From NCBI GenBank assembly GCA_017619335.1, contig JAFZSP010000063.1, positions 1 through 60,650 on the forward strand: a stretch of DNA of 60,650 nucleotides. Reading direction: 5' to 3'. The position numbers and the translations under genes are program-made. Positions 14,018 to 23,366 of the stretch are shown piece by piece; within the stretch, counting starts at the first letter, position 1, and each line of letters opens with the position of its first letter. The notes below the pieces were generated by a model. The model was given only the letters and a program-made list of their open reading frames with translations. It searched no databases and had not been told where the DNA came from. Source of the stretch: Bacteroidaceae bacterium (GTDB taxonomy: Bacteria > Bacteroidota > Bacteroidia > Bacteroidales > Bacteroidaceae).

Positions 14018-16351
14018 ATGAGAAAAGCCATATTCATCATTCTCTGGGTGCTTTTGCTGCTGGGTGTGGGCGGCGCAGCGCTGACGTTCTGGGCCATTGC
14101 CACGGGACGCATCGGTTATATGCCCGAATTGCAGCAGCTGGAGAATCCCGTCAACAAGTTCGCTTCACAAGTCTTCACCTCCGATGGTCGTCTGCTGGGC
14201 ACCTGGAGTTACCAGCGCGCCAACCGCGTCTTCGTGAACTACGACGAGATAGCGCCCACGACCATCCAAGCGCTGGTGGCCACAGAGGATGTCCGCTTCT
14301 ATGAACATTCAGGCATCGACTTCCGTGCCCTGCTGCGTGCCGTCATCAAGCGCGGCCTGCTGCGTCAGAAGAATGCCGGCGGCGGCAGCACGCTCACCCA
14401 GCAGCTGGCCAAGCAGGTCTATTCCTCACAGGCCGGAAGCGTGGAGGAACGACTGACACAGAAGCCCATTGAATGGGTGATTGCCGTGCAACTGGAAAGG
14501 CTGTACACCAAGGAGGAAATCCTGACGATGTACCTCAATTACTTTGACTTCCTGCACAACGCCGTGGGCCTGAAGACGGCTGCCAAGACCTACTTCAATA
14601 AGGAGCCCAAGGACTTGACCATCAACGAGAGTGCGATGCTCGTGGGAATGTGCAAGAACCCCAGCTATTACAATCCCGTTCGTCACATAGAAGTGGCCAC
14701 CGCCCGCCGCAACACCGTCCTCTCCCAGATGGTAAAGGCCGGCTACCTCTCTAAGGTCACTGCCGACTCCCTCTCAAAAGAACCCATAAAGTTGAACTTC
14801 CACCGCACCGACCACAAAGAAGGCGAGGGCACCTATGTGCGTGAATACCTGCGTCAGGCACTGATGGCTAAGAAACCCGAGCGCAGCCAGTATGCCTCCT
14901 GGCAGGACCAGAAATTCTATGAGGACAGCCTGGCCTGGGCCACAGACCCGCTTTACGGCTGGTGCAACAAGAACCGGAAGAAAGACGGTACACCTTATAA
15001 TATATATACAGACGGCCTGAAAATCTACACCACCATTGACAGCCGCATGCAGAACTATGCCGAGACGGCGGTGGAGACCCATGTGGCCGACGAACTGCAG
15101 CCACTCTTCGATGCAGAAAGGAAAGGGAAAGCCAACGCTCCATACGCTGCCAATATCTCCATGGATAAGACCAAGGCCAACCTGAAACGTGCCATGCACC
15201 AGAGTGAGCGTTACATCGCCATGAAGCAGGCAGGCGCCAGCGAGGCAGAGATAGAGAAAGCCTTTGCCACGCCCGTGGAGATGACAGTCTATTCCCGTAA
15301 GGGTGACATCGACACCACGATGACTCCGATGGACAGCATCAAGTATGTGAAGAAGTTTTTGCGCTCCGGTTTCGTCTGTATGGACACACGCACTGGTGCC
15401 GTCAAGGCCTACGTTGGCGGACTGAACTACCGTCATTTCCAATATGATATGGCAGGAATGGGCCGCCGTCAAGTGGGCTCCACCATCAAACCTTATCTCT
15501 ACGCCCTGGCGATGGAGAACGGCTGGAGTCCCTGTGATGTGGCGCCGAATGTGCAACAGACCTATCAGGTGGGCAACCAGACCTGGACACCGCGCAACGG
15601 CAGCCGTGCCCGTTACGGTGAGATGGTGACGCTGAAGTGGGGACTGGCACAGTCCAACAACTGGATTTCGGCCTACCTGATGAGCCACCTGAATCCTTCT
15701 GCCTTTGTGCGCCTGTTGCATGAATTCGGCATACTGAATCAGGACATTCATCCTTCGATGTCACTGTGCCTGGGGCCCTGTGACATCTCTGTGATGGAGA
15801 TGGTCTCTGCCTACACGGCCTTTGCCAACCGCGGCATCCGTTCGGCACCCATGTTTGTCTCACGCATTGAGGATAATGAGGGGAATATCGTGGCCACGTT
15901 CTCTCCGCGCATGAATGAAGTCATCAGTGAGCAGAGCGCCCTGAAGATGATTGTGCTCATGCGAGGCGTCATCGATGGAGGCACAGGTTCCCGTATGCGC
16001 TTCCGTTACAATATCAAAGCACCGATGGGCGGAAAGACCGGAACCACCAACGACAACTCCGATGGCTGGTTCGTGGGTTACACGCCCTCGCTGGCCTTTG
16101 GTGCTTGGGTGGGCGGCGACGAGCGTGACGTTCACTTCAACAGTATGGCCTACGGTCAGGGTGCCGCCGCCTCTTTGCCCATCTGTGCCTACTTCCTCCA
16201 GAAGGTCTTTGCCGACGCCTCCTTAGGGTACTCCCAGACCGAAGCCTTTGAAATGCCAGCTGGTTTCGACCCCTGCGCCGTGCCGTTGGATTCAGAATAC
16301 GAAGAAGTGGACGAGTCTGTGGGACTCGACGACCTGTTTGATGCACAATAA
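14018..16351 (+). CDS. Class A penicillin-binding protein (PBP1A-like)
   Basis: A 777-residue bifunctional peptidoglycan synthase anchored in the inner membrane by one segment (AIFIILWVLLLLGVGGAAL, about residues 4-22). The glycosyltransferase domain has ATEDVRFYEHSGIDFRALLRA with the catalytic glutamate and GGSTLTQQLAKQ. The transpeptidase domain has the serine motif STIK (in RRQVGSTIKPY), SNN, and the KTG motif (GGKTGTTND). Domain order and length are normal. The start at 14018 is set by the promoter and the membrane anchor. Ends 22 nt from the convergent folK. Confidence 0.95.
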   Translation: MRKAIFIILWVLLLLGVGGAALTFWAIATGRIGYMPELQQLENPVNKFASQVFTSDGRLLGTWSYQRANRVFVNYDEIAPTTIQALVATEDVRFYEHSGIDFRALLRAVIKRGLLRQKNAGGGSTLTQQLAKQVYSSQAGSVEERLTQKPIEWVIAVQLERLYTKEEILTMYLNYFDFLHNAVGLKTAAKTYFNKEPKDLTINESAMLVGMCKNPSYYNPVRHIEVATARRNTVLSQMVKAGYLSKVTADSLSKEPIKLNFHRTDHKEGEGTYVREYLRQALMAKKPERSQYASWQDQKFYEDSLAWATDPLYGWCNKNRKKDGTPYNIYTDGLKIYTTIDSRMQNYAETAVETHVADELQPLFDAERKGKANAPYAANISMDKTKANLKRAMHQSERYIAMKQAGASEAEIEKAFATPVEMTVYSRKGDIDTTMTPMDSIKYVKKFLRSGFVCMDTRTGAVKAYVGGLNYRHFQYDMAGMGRRQVGSTIKPYLYALAMENGWSPCDVAPNVQQTYQVGNQTWTPRNGSRARYGEMVTLKWGLAQSNNWISAYLMSHLNPSAFVRLLHEFGILNQDIHPSMSLCLGPCDISVMEMVSAYTAFANRGIRSAPMFVSRIEDNEGNIVATFSPRMNEVISEQSALKMIVLMRGVIDGGTGSRMRFRYNIKAPMGGKTGTTNDNSDGWFVGYTPSLAFGAWVGGDERDVHFNSMAYGQGAAASLPICAYFLQKVFADASLGYSQTEAFEMPAGFDPCAVPLDSEYEEVDESVGLDDLFDAQ

Positions 16352-16373
16352 GAATTAGGAACCTATGAAGACG

Positions 16374-16793
16374 TTACTTCTTCTCCTCTTCCTCCACGTA
16401 GGGTGGCACCTGCGGCTCCAGCTCCTTGCGGGCTTGGACGATGTAGTCTCTTTCCCAGTCCTCGGGTTGGAGAATCTTGCCATCCATCCACAGCAGGTCC
16501 AAGTCCAAACGAACAACGCCGCGATTGGCATCGTCCTCGGTCCGACCCAGCTGCCGTTCCAGATTCTTCAGGAGCGGAATGGCGAGCTTGGTGGGAACAG
16601 TGGTGTTGATGGCCACCAACTGGTTAGTAAACTTTTCCGGATTCGTGAAATTGATGGGATCCGTCTTCACGGCAGTACTGTAATATGCAGTACCACGGAA
16701 AGCTTCGGACAGCTTGCGCTTGGTCCAAAGAAGCACTTGCTCTGCCGTTGACAGGTTCGTGCCGATGCTGATATATAACAGATGTGTCTTCAT
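16374..16793 (-). CDS. folK: 2-amino-4-hydroxy-6-hydroxymethyldihydropteridine pyrophosphokinase
   Basis: A 139-residue HPPK, which passes pyrophosphate from ATP to the pterin in folate synthesis. The signature segment LERQLGRTEDDANRGVVRLD followed by LDLLW is the HPPK D.DLL region in a slightly divergent form; the N-terminus YISIGTNLST is also typical. It is somewhat shorter than average (about 160) and lacks a clear conserved end. Promoter box 8 nt upstream gives a very short leader. Confidence 0.8.
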   Translation of the reverse strand: MKTHLLYISIGTNLSTAEQVLLWTKRKLSEAFRGTAYYSTAVKTDPINFTNPEKFTNQLVAINTTVPTKLAIPLLKNLERQLGRTEDDANRGVVRLDLDLLWMDGKILQPEDWERDYIVQARKELEPQVPPYVEEEEKK

Positions 16794-16800
16794 TTGGGCA

Positions 16801-16808
16801 CAAAAGTA
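16801..16808 (-). promoter_or_regulatory. folK promoter -7 box
   Basis: The minus strand reads TACTTTTG, ending 7 nt before the ATG at 16793. Transcription would begin within a few bases of the start codon, so the mRNA is nearly leaderless. Confidence 0.55.
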
Positions 16809-16864
16809 CTACTTTTTTTTGATATAACAATAAAAATAGGCAAAATTTTAACAAAAGTTACACT

Positions 16865-17614
16865 ATGACCTATATAGGAATCATTCCAGCGCGATATGCT
16901 TCAACGCGTTTTCCGGCCAAACCCTTGGCCATTTTAGGAGGTATGACAGTCATTGAGAGAGTCTATCGTGCCGTTGATGGAGTCTTGGACGAGACTGTGG
17001 TGGCCACTGATGACCAACGCATCTTCTCTGCTGTGGAAGCATTTGGCGGAAAGGCTGTTATGACCAGTATTCACCATAAGAGCGGCACTGATCGTGTGTG
17101 TGAGGCCTACGAGCTGTTGGGCCACAAACACGATGTCATTGTCAACGTACAGGGTGACGAACCTTTCATCCAAGCCTCTCAGTTGGAAGCCATACAGCAC
17201 TGTTTTGATGACCCTCTCACACAAATTGCGACCCTCGTGAAACCTTTCACGCCACAGGACGGGCTGGCTGCACTGGAGAATCCCAATTCTCCGAAAGTCG
17301 TGTTGGATGACAACCGCCGTGCAATGTATTTCAGTCGCAGCGTGATTCCTTTCTTGCGTGGTATTGACCGTGAGCAGTGGTTGGCCACACAGACGTTCTA
17401 CAAACATATCGGTCTCTACGCCTATCGTCCCGAAGTCCTGAAAGAGATCACCTCCCTGCCACAGTCTCCGCTGGAGATGGCCGAGAGCCTGGAACAGCTG
17501 CGCTGGTTGCAGGCCGGGTACCACATTCAGGTGGGTATCACCCAGGTGGAGACTATTGGTATAGACACGCCGGAGGATCTGGCTCGGGCAGAGGAGTTCC
17601 TGAAGGGGATTTAG
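16865..17614 (+). CDS. kdsB: 3-deoxy-manno-octulosonate cytidylyltransferase (CMP-KDO synthetase)
   Basis: A 249-residue cytosolic enzyme activating KDO with CTP for lipopolysaccharide inner core. N-terminal IGIIPARYASTRFPAKPLA is the family's nucleotide-binding motif; VNVQGDEPFI and the catalytic-region YKHIGLYAY are present. Length normal. Its stop codon is the first part of a 7-bp tandem repeat that leads into dnaB, so both likely share a transcript. Confidence 0.97.
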   Translation: MTYIGIIPARYASTRFPAKPLAILGGMTVIERVYRAVDGVLDETVVATDDQRIFSAVEAFGGKAVMTSIHHKSGTDRVCEAYELLGHKHDVIVNVQGDEPFIQASQLEAIQHCFDDPLTQIATLVKPFTPQDGLAALENPNSPKVVLDDNRRAMYFSRSVIPFLRGIDREQWLATQTFYKHIGLYAYRPEVLKEITSLPQSPLEMAESLEQLRWLQAGYHIQVGITQVETIGIDTPEDLARAEEFLKGI

Positions 17615-17644
17615 AGTTTAGAGTTTAGTGTTTAGAGTGTAGAG
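17610..17644. repeat. 7-bp tandem repeat between kdsB and dnaB
   Basis: Five 7-mers based on TTTAGAG fill the whole gap: 17610-17616, 17617-17623, 17624-17630 (TTTAGTG), 17631-17637 and 17638-17644 (TGTAGAG). The kdsB stop codon (17612-17614) is inside unit 1 and the dnaB ATG follows after one base. Confidence 0.9.
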
Positions 17645-17645
17645 T

Positions 17646-19232
17646 ATGCCACAAAATAATTTCAAACCAAATAACCGCGTGAGTCGGACAGTCGCAGCTC
17701 CGGCTGAAGACGCATACGGTCGTCCGCAACCGCAAAACCTGGAAATGGAACAGGCGGTGATAGGTGCCATCCTGATAGAGCAGGATGCCTATTCCCAAGT
17801 GAGTGAGCTCCTGCAGCCCGAGAGCTTTTATGACCGCCGTCACCAATTGTTATTCAATGCCATCCGTGCCTTGAATGCGCAGCAGCGTCCAGTGGATATC
17901 CTCACCGTGCGTGACTACCTGGACCGACAGGGTGAGTTGGAAGAAGTCGGCGGACCGCTGTACCTGATGCAGCTCTCACAGAATGTCACCTCCTCTGCAC
18001 ACATCGACTATCACGCCCGCATCATTGCCCAGAAGGCGCTGGCACGCCAACTTATCACCTTTGCCAGCCAGGTTTCGCGTGATGCTTTTGACACCACCAT
18101 CGATGTGGACGACCTCATGCAGGAAGCCGAGGGCAAACTCTTTGCCATCTCCCAGCAGAACCTGAAAAAGGACTACACCCAAATCAACCCCGTCATTCAC
18201 GAGGCCTACGAGGAACTGCAGAAAGCTGCCGCTCGCCGTGACGGTCTCTCGGGGCTCAGTAGCGGTTTCCCGCATATTGACAAGATTACCAGCGGCTGGC
18301 AAAACTCTGACCTCATCATCATCGCAGCCCGTCCAGCCATGGGAAAAACGGCGTTTGTGCTATCGATGGCACGCAAGATCGCCGTTGATGCCCGGATTCC
18401 ATGCGCTATGTTCTCGCTGGAAATGAGTAACGTACAGTTGGTCAAGCGCCTGATGGTCAACGTCTGTGAAATCACGGGTGACAAGATGAAGAGCGGACAG
18501 CTGGAGCCTTACGAGTGGGGACAGTTGGACAGCAAAATCCGCCAGCTGTATGATGCTCCTTTCTATGTGGATGACACGCCTTCCTTGTCTGTCTTTGAAC
18601 TGCGTACCAAGGCACGTCGTCTGGTGAGGGAACACGGTGTGAAGATTATTCTCATCGACTACCTTCAGCTGATGAACGCCTCGGGAATGAGCTTCGGGTC
18701 CCGTCAGGAGGAAGTCTCCAACATCAGCCGCTCCTTGAAGGGACTGGCCAAGGAACTGAATATCCCGATTATCGCGCTGTCCCAGCTGAACCGTAGCGTG
18801 GAGAAGCGTGAGGGTGACGACGGCAAACGTCCTCAACTGTCTGACCTGCGAGAGTCCGGTGCCATCGAACAGGATGCTGATATGGTCTGTTTTATTCACC
18901 GTCCGGAATACTACAAAATATACCAGGACGAGAAAGGGCGCAACCTGCGAGGAATGGCAGAATTCATCATTGCCAAGCACCGCAACGGTGCCGTGGATTC
19001 TGTTCTGCTGAAGTTCCGGAACGAGTATGCCCGCTTCCAGGATTTGGACGAGGATACTTATATTCCTATGCCAGGGGAGGTCGTCACCTACGGCTCAGCT
19101 GTCAATGATGACGCTCCCGAAGGGCTTAGGCCTCCTTTACCCGAAGCAGAGTCTGGAGACTTGCCTCCTGCCGACAACAGCCAGTCACCTTTTGGCCCGC
19201 CACCCACCAATTTGGACTCTATGCCTTTCTGA
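17646..19232 (+). CDS. dnaB: Replicative DNA helicase DnaB
   Basis: A 528-residue hexameric helicase of the replication fork. The N-terminal domain starts at NLEMEQAVIGAIL (about 30-42). The RecA-like core has Walker A AARPAMGKT (about 226-234), and DYLQLM is the Walker B region; SQLNRSVEKR and DLRESGAIEQDAD follow. The C-terminal 40 residues are proline-rich (PEGLRPPLPEAESGDLPPAD), a longer tail than in model DnaBs. The adjoining kdsB gap is a tandem repeat, so no independent promoter is visible for dnaB. Confidence 0.97.
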   Translation: MPQNNFKPNNRVSRTVAAPAEDAYGRPQPQNLEMEQAVIGAILIEQDAYSQVSELLQPESFYDRRHQLLFNAIRALNAQQRPVDILTVRDYLDRQGELEEVGGPLYLMQLSQNVTSSAHIDYHARIIAQKALARQLITFASQVSRDAFDTTIDVDDLMQEAEGKLFAISQQNLKKDYTQINPVIHEAYEELQKAAARRDGLSGLSSGFPHIDKITSGWQNSDLIIIAARPAMGKTAFVLSMARKIAVDARIPCAMFSLEMSNVQLVKRLMVNVCEITGDKMKSGQLEPYEWGQLDSKIRQLYDAPFYVDDTPSLSVFELRTKARRLVREHGVKIILIDYLQLMNASGMSFGSRQEEVSNISRSLKGLAKELNIPIIALSQLNRSVEKREGDDGKRPQLSDLRESGAIEQDADMVCFIHRPEYYKIYQDEKGRNLRGMAEFIIAKHRNGAVDSVLLKFRNEYARFQDLDEDTYIPMPGEVVTYGSAVNDDAPEGLRPPLPEAESGDLPPADNSQSPFGPPPTNLDSMPF

Positions 19233-19270
19233 AATCGGGCTTTTCTGGTGTCCGTGAAAACAAAAATACG

Positions 19271-19323
19271 ATGAATAGCGCCTTTGCATGAAAAAAGTTC
19301 ATGCTTCATCGCGCTTAGTTCAT
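19271..19323. repeat. Nested inverted repeat between dnaB and pheT
   Basis: GCATGAA (19286-19292) pairs with TTCATGC (19298-19304); outside it AGCGC (19277-19281) pairs with GCGCT (19311-19315), and outside that ATGAA (19271-19275) with TTCAT (19319-19323). It ends 10 nt before the pheT -7 box. It may end dnaB transcription or control pheT. Confidence 0.6.
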
Positions 19324-19333
19324 CGTTTTTTTG

Positions 19334-19341
19334 TAATTTTG
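19334..19341 (+). promoter_or_regulatory. pheT promoter -7 box
   Basis: TAATTTTG, 34 nt before the pheT ATG. The nested palindrome occupies the -33 region. Confidence 0.6.
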
Positions 19342-19375
19342 CGCGCAATTTTGTAAAAACAACACCTTTTTAAAG

Positions 19376-21883
19376 ATGAATATCTCTTATAAATGGCTCA
19401 GAGAATACGTTGACACCACGTTGACGGCTCAAGAAGTAGCAGCCGCACTCACCTCTGCTGGTCTGGAAGTAGATGGCGTGGAGGAAGTGCAAAGTATCCG
19501 CGGTGGACTGGAAGGACTGGTCGTCGGCCAAGTCCTCACTTGTGAACCGCATCCCAACAGTGACCACATGCATGTGTGCACGGTGAACACCGGTTTGCCC
19601 GACCCTGAACAGATTGTCTGCGGCGCGCCCAATGTGGCAGCTGGTCAGAAAGTCATTGTGGCCACTCTCGGTACCAAACTCTATGACGGCGACAAGGAAT
19701 TTGTCATCAAAAAGAGTAAACTACGCGGCGTGGAATCCAATGGCATGATTTGTGCCGAGGACGAGATTGGAGTGGGAGAGAGCCACGACGGCATCATCGT
19801 CCTGCCCGAGGAGACCCCTGTCGGAATGAAGGCTGCCGAGTATTTCGGTCTGGAGAGTGATTTCCTCATCGAGGTAGATATCACTGCCAACCGTGCCGAT
19901 GCCTGCTCCCATTATGGTGTGGCCCGTGACCTGTATGCATGGCTGGTTCAGAACGGTCATCAGACAGCGCTTCACCGTCCTTCCGTTGAGGATTTCAAGG
20001 TGGATAACCACGACCTGCAGATTCCCATCCGCGTGGAGAGCGCCGAGGCTTGTCCCCGTTATGCTGCCGTGACCGTCACGGATTGCGAAGTCAAGGAAAG
20101 CCCCAAGTGGTTGAAGGATCACCTGACGACTATCGGTCTGCGTCCCATCAACAACATTGTGGATATCACCAATTATGTGATGATGGCGTTTGGCCAGCCC
20201 CTGCACTGCTTCGATGCAGACATGATCAAGGGCGGTGAAGTCATCGTGAAGACCATGCCCGATGGTACACCCTTCGAGACCCTGGACGGCGTGGAGCGCA
20301 AACTCAGCGACCACGACCTGATGATCTGCAATACCGAAGAGCCCATGTGCATCGGTGGTGTCTATGGCGGCAAGGGCAGCGGCACCTATGAGAGCACTCG
20401 TAACATCCTTTTGGAAAGTGCCTACTTCAACCCCACCTGGATTCGCAAGAGCGCCCGTCGTCACGGCCTGCAGACCGATGCCAGCTTCCGCTTTGAACGC
20501 GGCATTGATTCCAATGGACAGATTTATGCGCTGAAATATGCAGCCCTGCTTTGTCAGCAGTTGGCAGGCGGCAAGGTGAGTATGGATATCGTGGATGTCT
20601 ATCCCGAACCCATGCAGGATTTCCCCGTGGATTTGAAGTATGCATACGTGGATAATCTCATCGGAAAGCACCTGCCCGCCGAGACCATCAAGAGTATCGT
20701 CACCTCGCTGGAGATGAAAATTCAGGAGGAGACCGCCGAGGGTCTGAAACTCTTGGTACCGGCCTATCGCGTGGACGTGCAGCGGCCCTGTGATGTAGTG
20801 GAAGACATCCTGCGCATCTATGGTTACAACAATGTTGAGATTCCTCTCTCGCTCAACAGCTCTCTGTCCATCAAGGGTGCTGTGGACAAGAGCTACAAGT
20901 TGCAGAACATTGTTTCTGAACAACTCGTGGGTGCAGGTTTCAATGAGATTTTGAACAACTCTCTGACCAAGGCTGCTTATTACAATGACATGCAGAGTTA
21001 CAAGGCCGAGAACTGCGTGCGTCTGCTCAACCCGCTGTCTCAGGACCTGAGCGTACTGCGTCAGACTCTTCTCTTCGGCGGACTGGAGAGCATCAGCCGC
21101 AATGTCAACCGCCGTCGTGGTGATGTGCAGTTCTTCGAGTTCGGCAACTGCTATTACTTCCATGCCGAGAAAAAGTCGGATGTCATCATTCCTGGCGTCA
21201 GCTCCAGCCGTGACCCCGAGGTCATCAAACATGTGCTGGATGCTTATTCAGAAGATTACCACCTCGGCCTTTGGGTGACCGGCAAGCGAGTCAGCGGTTC
21301 CTGGGCTCATCCCGAGGAGGACCAGACCTTCTATGTGTTGAAGGCTCAGGTGCTGAACGTGCTCACCCGTCTGGGTGTGCCCTTCGGAGCGCTGGTCTTC
21401 AAGGAGGGACAGAACGACATCTTCTCCAAGAGCATTCTCATCGAGAATCGCGGTGGCAAGATGATTGCCCAGATGGGTATCGTGGCCAAGCGTCTGCAAG
21501 CTGCGTTTGACATCCCGACAGAGGTCTATTTCGCAGACATCGCTTGGCAGCAGGTGATGCGGCTCATCAGCAAGCAGCAGGTCAGCTACACCGAGCTGCC
21601 CAAGTTCCCTGCCGTCAGCCGTGACCTCGCACTGCTCGTGGATAAGACCGTGGAATTTGCTCAGATAGAGGCCATTGCCTATCAGACCGAAAAGAAGCTC
21701 CTCAAGGAAGTGCGCCTCTTTGATGTCTATGAAGGCAAGAACCTGCCTGCCGGTAAGAAGTCCTACGCCGTCAACTTCATCCTTCAGGACGAAACCAAGA
21801 CCCTGAATGACAAGGCCATTGATGCCATCATGCAGAAACTCATCCAAAATCTGACTAAACAACTCGGAGCGGAGCTCCGCTAA
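19376..21883 (+). CDS. pheT: Phenylalanine-tRNA ligase beta subunit
   Basis: An 835-residue subunit of the (alpha-beta)2 synthetase that charges tRNA-Phe. Starts with NISYKWLREYVDTTLT; tRNA-binding (OB) domain with VLTCEPHPNSDHMHVC (about 58-73) and IVCGAPN; B3/B4 region NRADACSHYGVARDL; core segment with SFRFERGID; and the C-terminal FDX-ACB domain (YTELPKFPAVSRDLALL). Normal length and intact. It stands alone, pheS is not in the window. The stop follows a GCGGAGCTCCGC palindrome (21869-21880). Confidence 0.97.
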   Translation: MNISYKWLREYVDTTLTAQEVAAALTSAGLEVDGVEEVQSIRGGLEGLVVGQVLTCEPHPNSDHMHVCTVNTGLPDPEQIVCGAPNVAAGQKVIVATLGTKLYDGDKEFVIKKSKLRGVESNGMICAEDEIGVGESHDGIIVLPEETPVGMKAAEYFGLESDFLIEVDITANRADACSHYGVARDLYAWLVQNGHQTALHRPSVEDFKVDNHDLQIPIRVESAEACPRYAAVTVTDCEVKESPKWLKDHLTTIGLRPINNIVDITNYVMMAFGQPLHCFDADMIKGGEVIVKTMPDGTPFETLDGVERKLSDHDLMICNTEEPMCIGGVYGGKGSGTYESTRNILLESAYFNPTWIRKSARRHGLQTDASFRFERGIDSNGQIYALKYAALLCQQLAGGKVSMDIVDVYPEPMQDFPVDLKYAYVDNLIGKHLPAETIKSIVTSLEMKIQEETAEGLKLLVPAYRVDVQRPCDVVEDILRIYGYNNVEIPLSLNSSLSIKGAVDKSYKLQNIVSEQLVGAGFNEILNNSLTKAAYYNDMQSYKAENCVRLLNPLSQDLSVLRQTLLFGGLESISRNVNRRRGDVQFFEFGNCYYFHAEKKSDVIIPGVSSSRDPEVIKHVLDAYSEDYHLGLWVTGKRVSGSWAHPEEDQTFYVLKAQVLNVLTRLGVPFGALVFKEGQNDIFSKSILIENRGGKMIAQMGIVAKRLQAAFDIPTEVYFADIAWQQVMRLISKQQVSYTELPKFPAVSRDLALLVDKTVEFAQIEAIAYQTEKKLLKEVRLFDVYEGKNLPAGKKSYAVNFILQDETKTLNDKAIDAIMQKLIQNLTKQLGAELR

Positions 21884-21893
21884 ACAATCCTCA

Positions 21894-21922
21894 TTAAACT
21901 TTAAACTCTTAAACTTTAAACT
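21894..21922. repeat. 7-bp tandem repeat between pheT and the YebC gene
   Basis: Four copies of TTAAACT (21894-21900, 21901-21907, 21909-21915, 21916-21922) with a single inserted C. They fill most of the gap. Confidence 0.85.
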
Positions 21923-21929
21923 CTATAAA

Positions 21930-22667
21930 ATGGGAAGAGCATTTGAATACCGCAAGGCCGCCAAACTGAAGCGTTGGGGCCACATGGCAAAGACTTTCAC
22001 CAAGTTGGGCAAGCAAATCGCCATCGCCGTCAAGGCTGGCGGCCCGGATCCTGACATGAATCCCACGTTGCGTGGTATCATCGCCACTTGCAAGCGCGAA
22101 AACATGCCGAAGGACAACATTGACCGTGCCATCAAGAACGCAATGGGTAAAGACCAGAGCGATTACAAAGGAATGACTTACGAGGGCTATGGTCCCCACG
22201 GCATCGCTGTCTTCGTGGACACCCTCACCGACAATCCCACCCGCACGGTGGCTGATGTCCGCAGTGTCTTCAACAAGTTCGGAGGCAATTTGGGCACCAT
22301 GGGAAGCTTGGCTTTCCTCTTTGATCATAAGTGTGTCTTTACCTTCAAGAAGAAGGATGACATTGATATGGATGAACTCATCCTGGACCTCATCGACTAC
22401 GGCGTGGAAGACGAGTATGATGAGGACGAGGAAGAAGGCACGCTGACCATCTATGGCGATCCCAAGTCCTACGGTGCCATCCAGAAGCATCTGGAAGAGC
22501 AAGGCTTTGAGGATGTCGGTGGTGAGTTCACCTATATCCCCAATGACCTCAAGGATGTCACGCCCGAGCAGCGTGAGAGCCTGAACAAAATGGTAGAGCG
22601 TCTGGAAGAGTTCGATGACGTCCAGACGGTCTATACCAATATGAAGCCAGAGGCTATCGAGGAGTAA
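21930..22667 (+). CDS. YebC/PmpR family (TACO1-like) protein
   Basis: A 245-residue protein of the YebC/TACO1 family, described as a transcription regulator and lately as a helper for ribosomes stalled on proline stretches. The start MGRAFEYRKAAKLKRW is a variant of the usual MAGHSKW; TLRGIIATCKRENMPKDNIDRAIK and YEGYGPHGIAVFVDTLTDNPTRT are the family's core. Length normal. Its stop touches the stop of the convergent YggS gene with no base between. Confidence 0.93.
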   Translation: MGRAFEYRKAAKLKRWGHMAKTFTKLGKQIAIAVKAGGPDPDMNPTLRGIIATCKRENMPKDNIDRAIKNAMGKDQSDYKGMTYEGYGPHGIAVFVDTLTDNPTRTVADVRSVFNKFGGNLGTMGSLAFLFDHKCVFTFKKKDDIDMDELILDLIDYGVEDEYDEDEEEGTLTIYGDPKSYGAIQKHLEEQGFEDVGGEFTYIPNDLKDVTPEQRESLNKMVERLEEFDDVQTVYTNMKPEAIEE

Positions 22668-23366
22668 TCAGTACTGACGCTCTCCGAAGATTTGGGTGCC
22701 TATGCGGATGAGGGTAGAACCCTCATCCACGGCAATGTGCCAGTCATCTGTCATACCCATGGAGAGCTCGTTGAAAGATGAAGTCCCGCCGTCGGTGGGT
22801 GTGAAATACGTCCTGTGGGCTTCCTCAAAGAAAAGACGTGCACTGTGAAAGTCGGCGCGAATGCGAACGGTATCGTCGGTGTTGGTGGCCATCGCCATCA
22901 TTCCGGCGATACTGACGTTTTGCAGTTGTTGCCATTCGCCGCTGTCTAAATAGGCGCGGGCTTCATCGGGCGTGAAACCGAACTTGGTTTCTTCGGCGGC
23001 CACGTGCAGCTGGAGCAGACACGGGATAACCCGTCCGACCTTCTGGGCCTGACGGTTAATCTCTGTCAGCAGACGAGGCGAGTCCACAGAGTGAATCAAG
23101 TGGACGTAGGGGGCTATGTATTTGACCTTGTTGGTTTGTAAGTGCCCGATGAAGTGCCACTCCAGCGGCGTGTCGGCTGCCGTGATGAGGTCTTCCAGTT
23201 CTGTGTGTTTGCGTTGGAGTTCCTGGGCGTGGCTTTCACCGAAGAGACGTTGTCCGGCAGCGAAAGCCTCCCGGATGGCGTCGGCGGGATGATACTTGGA
23301 GACGGCCACGAGGCGCACTCCCTGTGGCAGCGCACTGGTGATGCGGTGGATTTCCTCAGCAATCAT
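22668..23366 (-). CDS. YggS family PLP-binding protein (PLP homeostasis)
   Basis: A 232-residue single-domain PLP carrier of the YggS/PROSC family. Family marks: VRLVAVSKYHP with the PLP lysine (about 25), FGESHAQEL, WHFIGHLQTNKVKY, and the closing ELSMGMTDDWHIAVDEGSTLIRIGT, which matches the conserved phosphate-binding end. It overlaps the upstream DUF4494 gene by 4 nt, so the two are translationally coupled. Confidence 0.95.
   Translation of the reverse strand: MIAEEIHRITSALPQGVRLVAVSKYHPADAIREAFAAGQRLFGESHAQELQRKHTELEDLITAADTPLEWHFIGHLQTNKVKYIAPYVHLIHSVDSPRLLTEINRQAQKVGRVIPCLLQLHVAAEETKFGFTPDEARAYLDSGEWQQLQNVSIAGMMAMATNTDDTVRIRADFHSARLFFEEAHRTYFTPTDGGTSSFNELSMGMTDDWHIAVDEGSTLIRIGTQIFGERQY

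Noticed and set aside
14774..15751. Minus-strand frame of 325 codons inside the PBP1A gene
   Set aside because: Shadow of the PBP1A transpeptidase region; no motif and no promoter.
19721..21232. Long open frame (503 codons) on the minus strand opposite pheT
   Set aside because: Fully inside pheT, no recognisable motif, no promoter. pheT is intact and certain.
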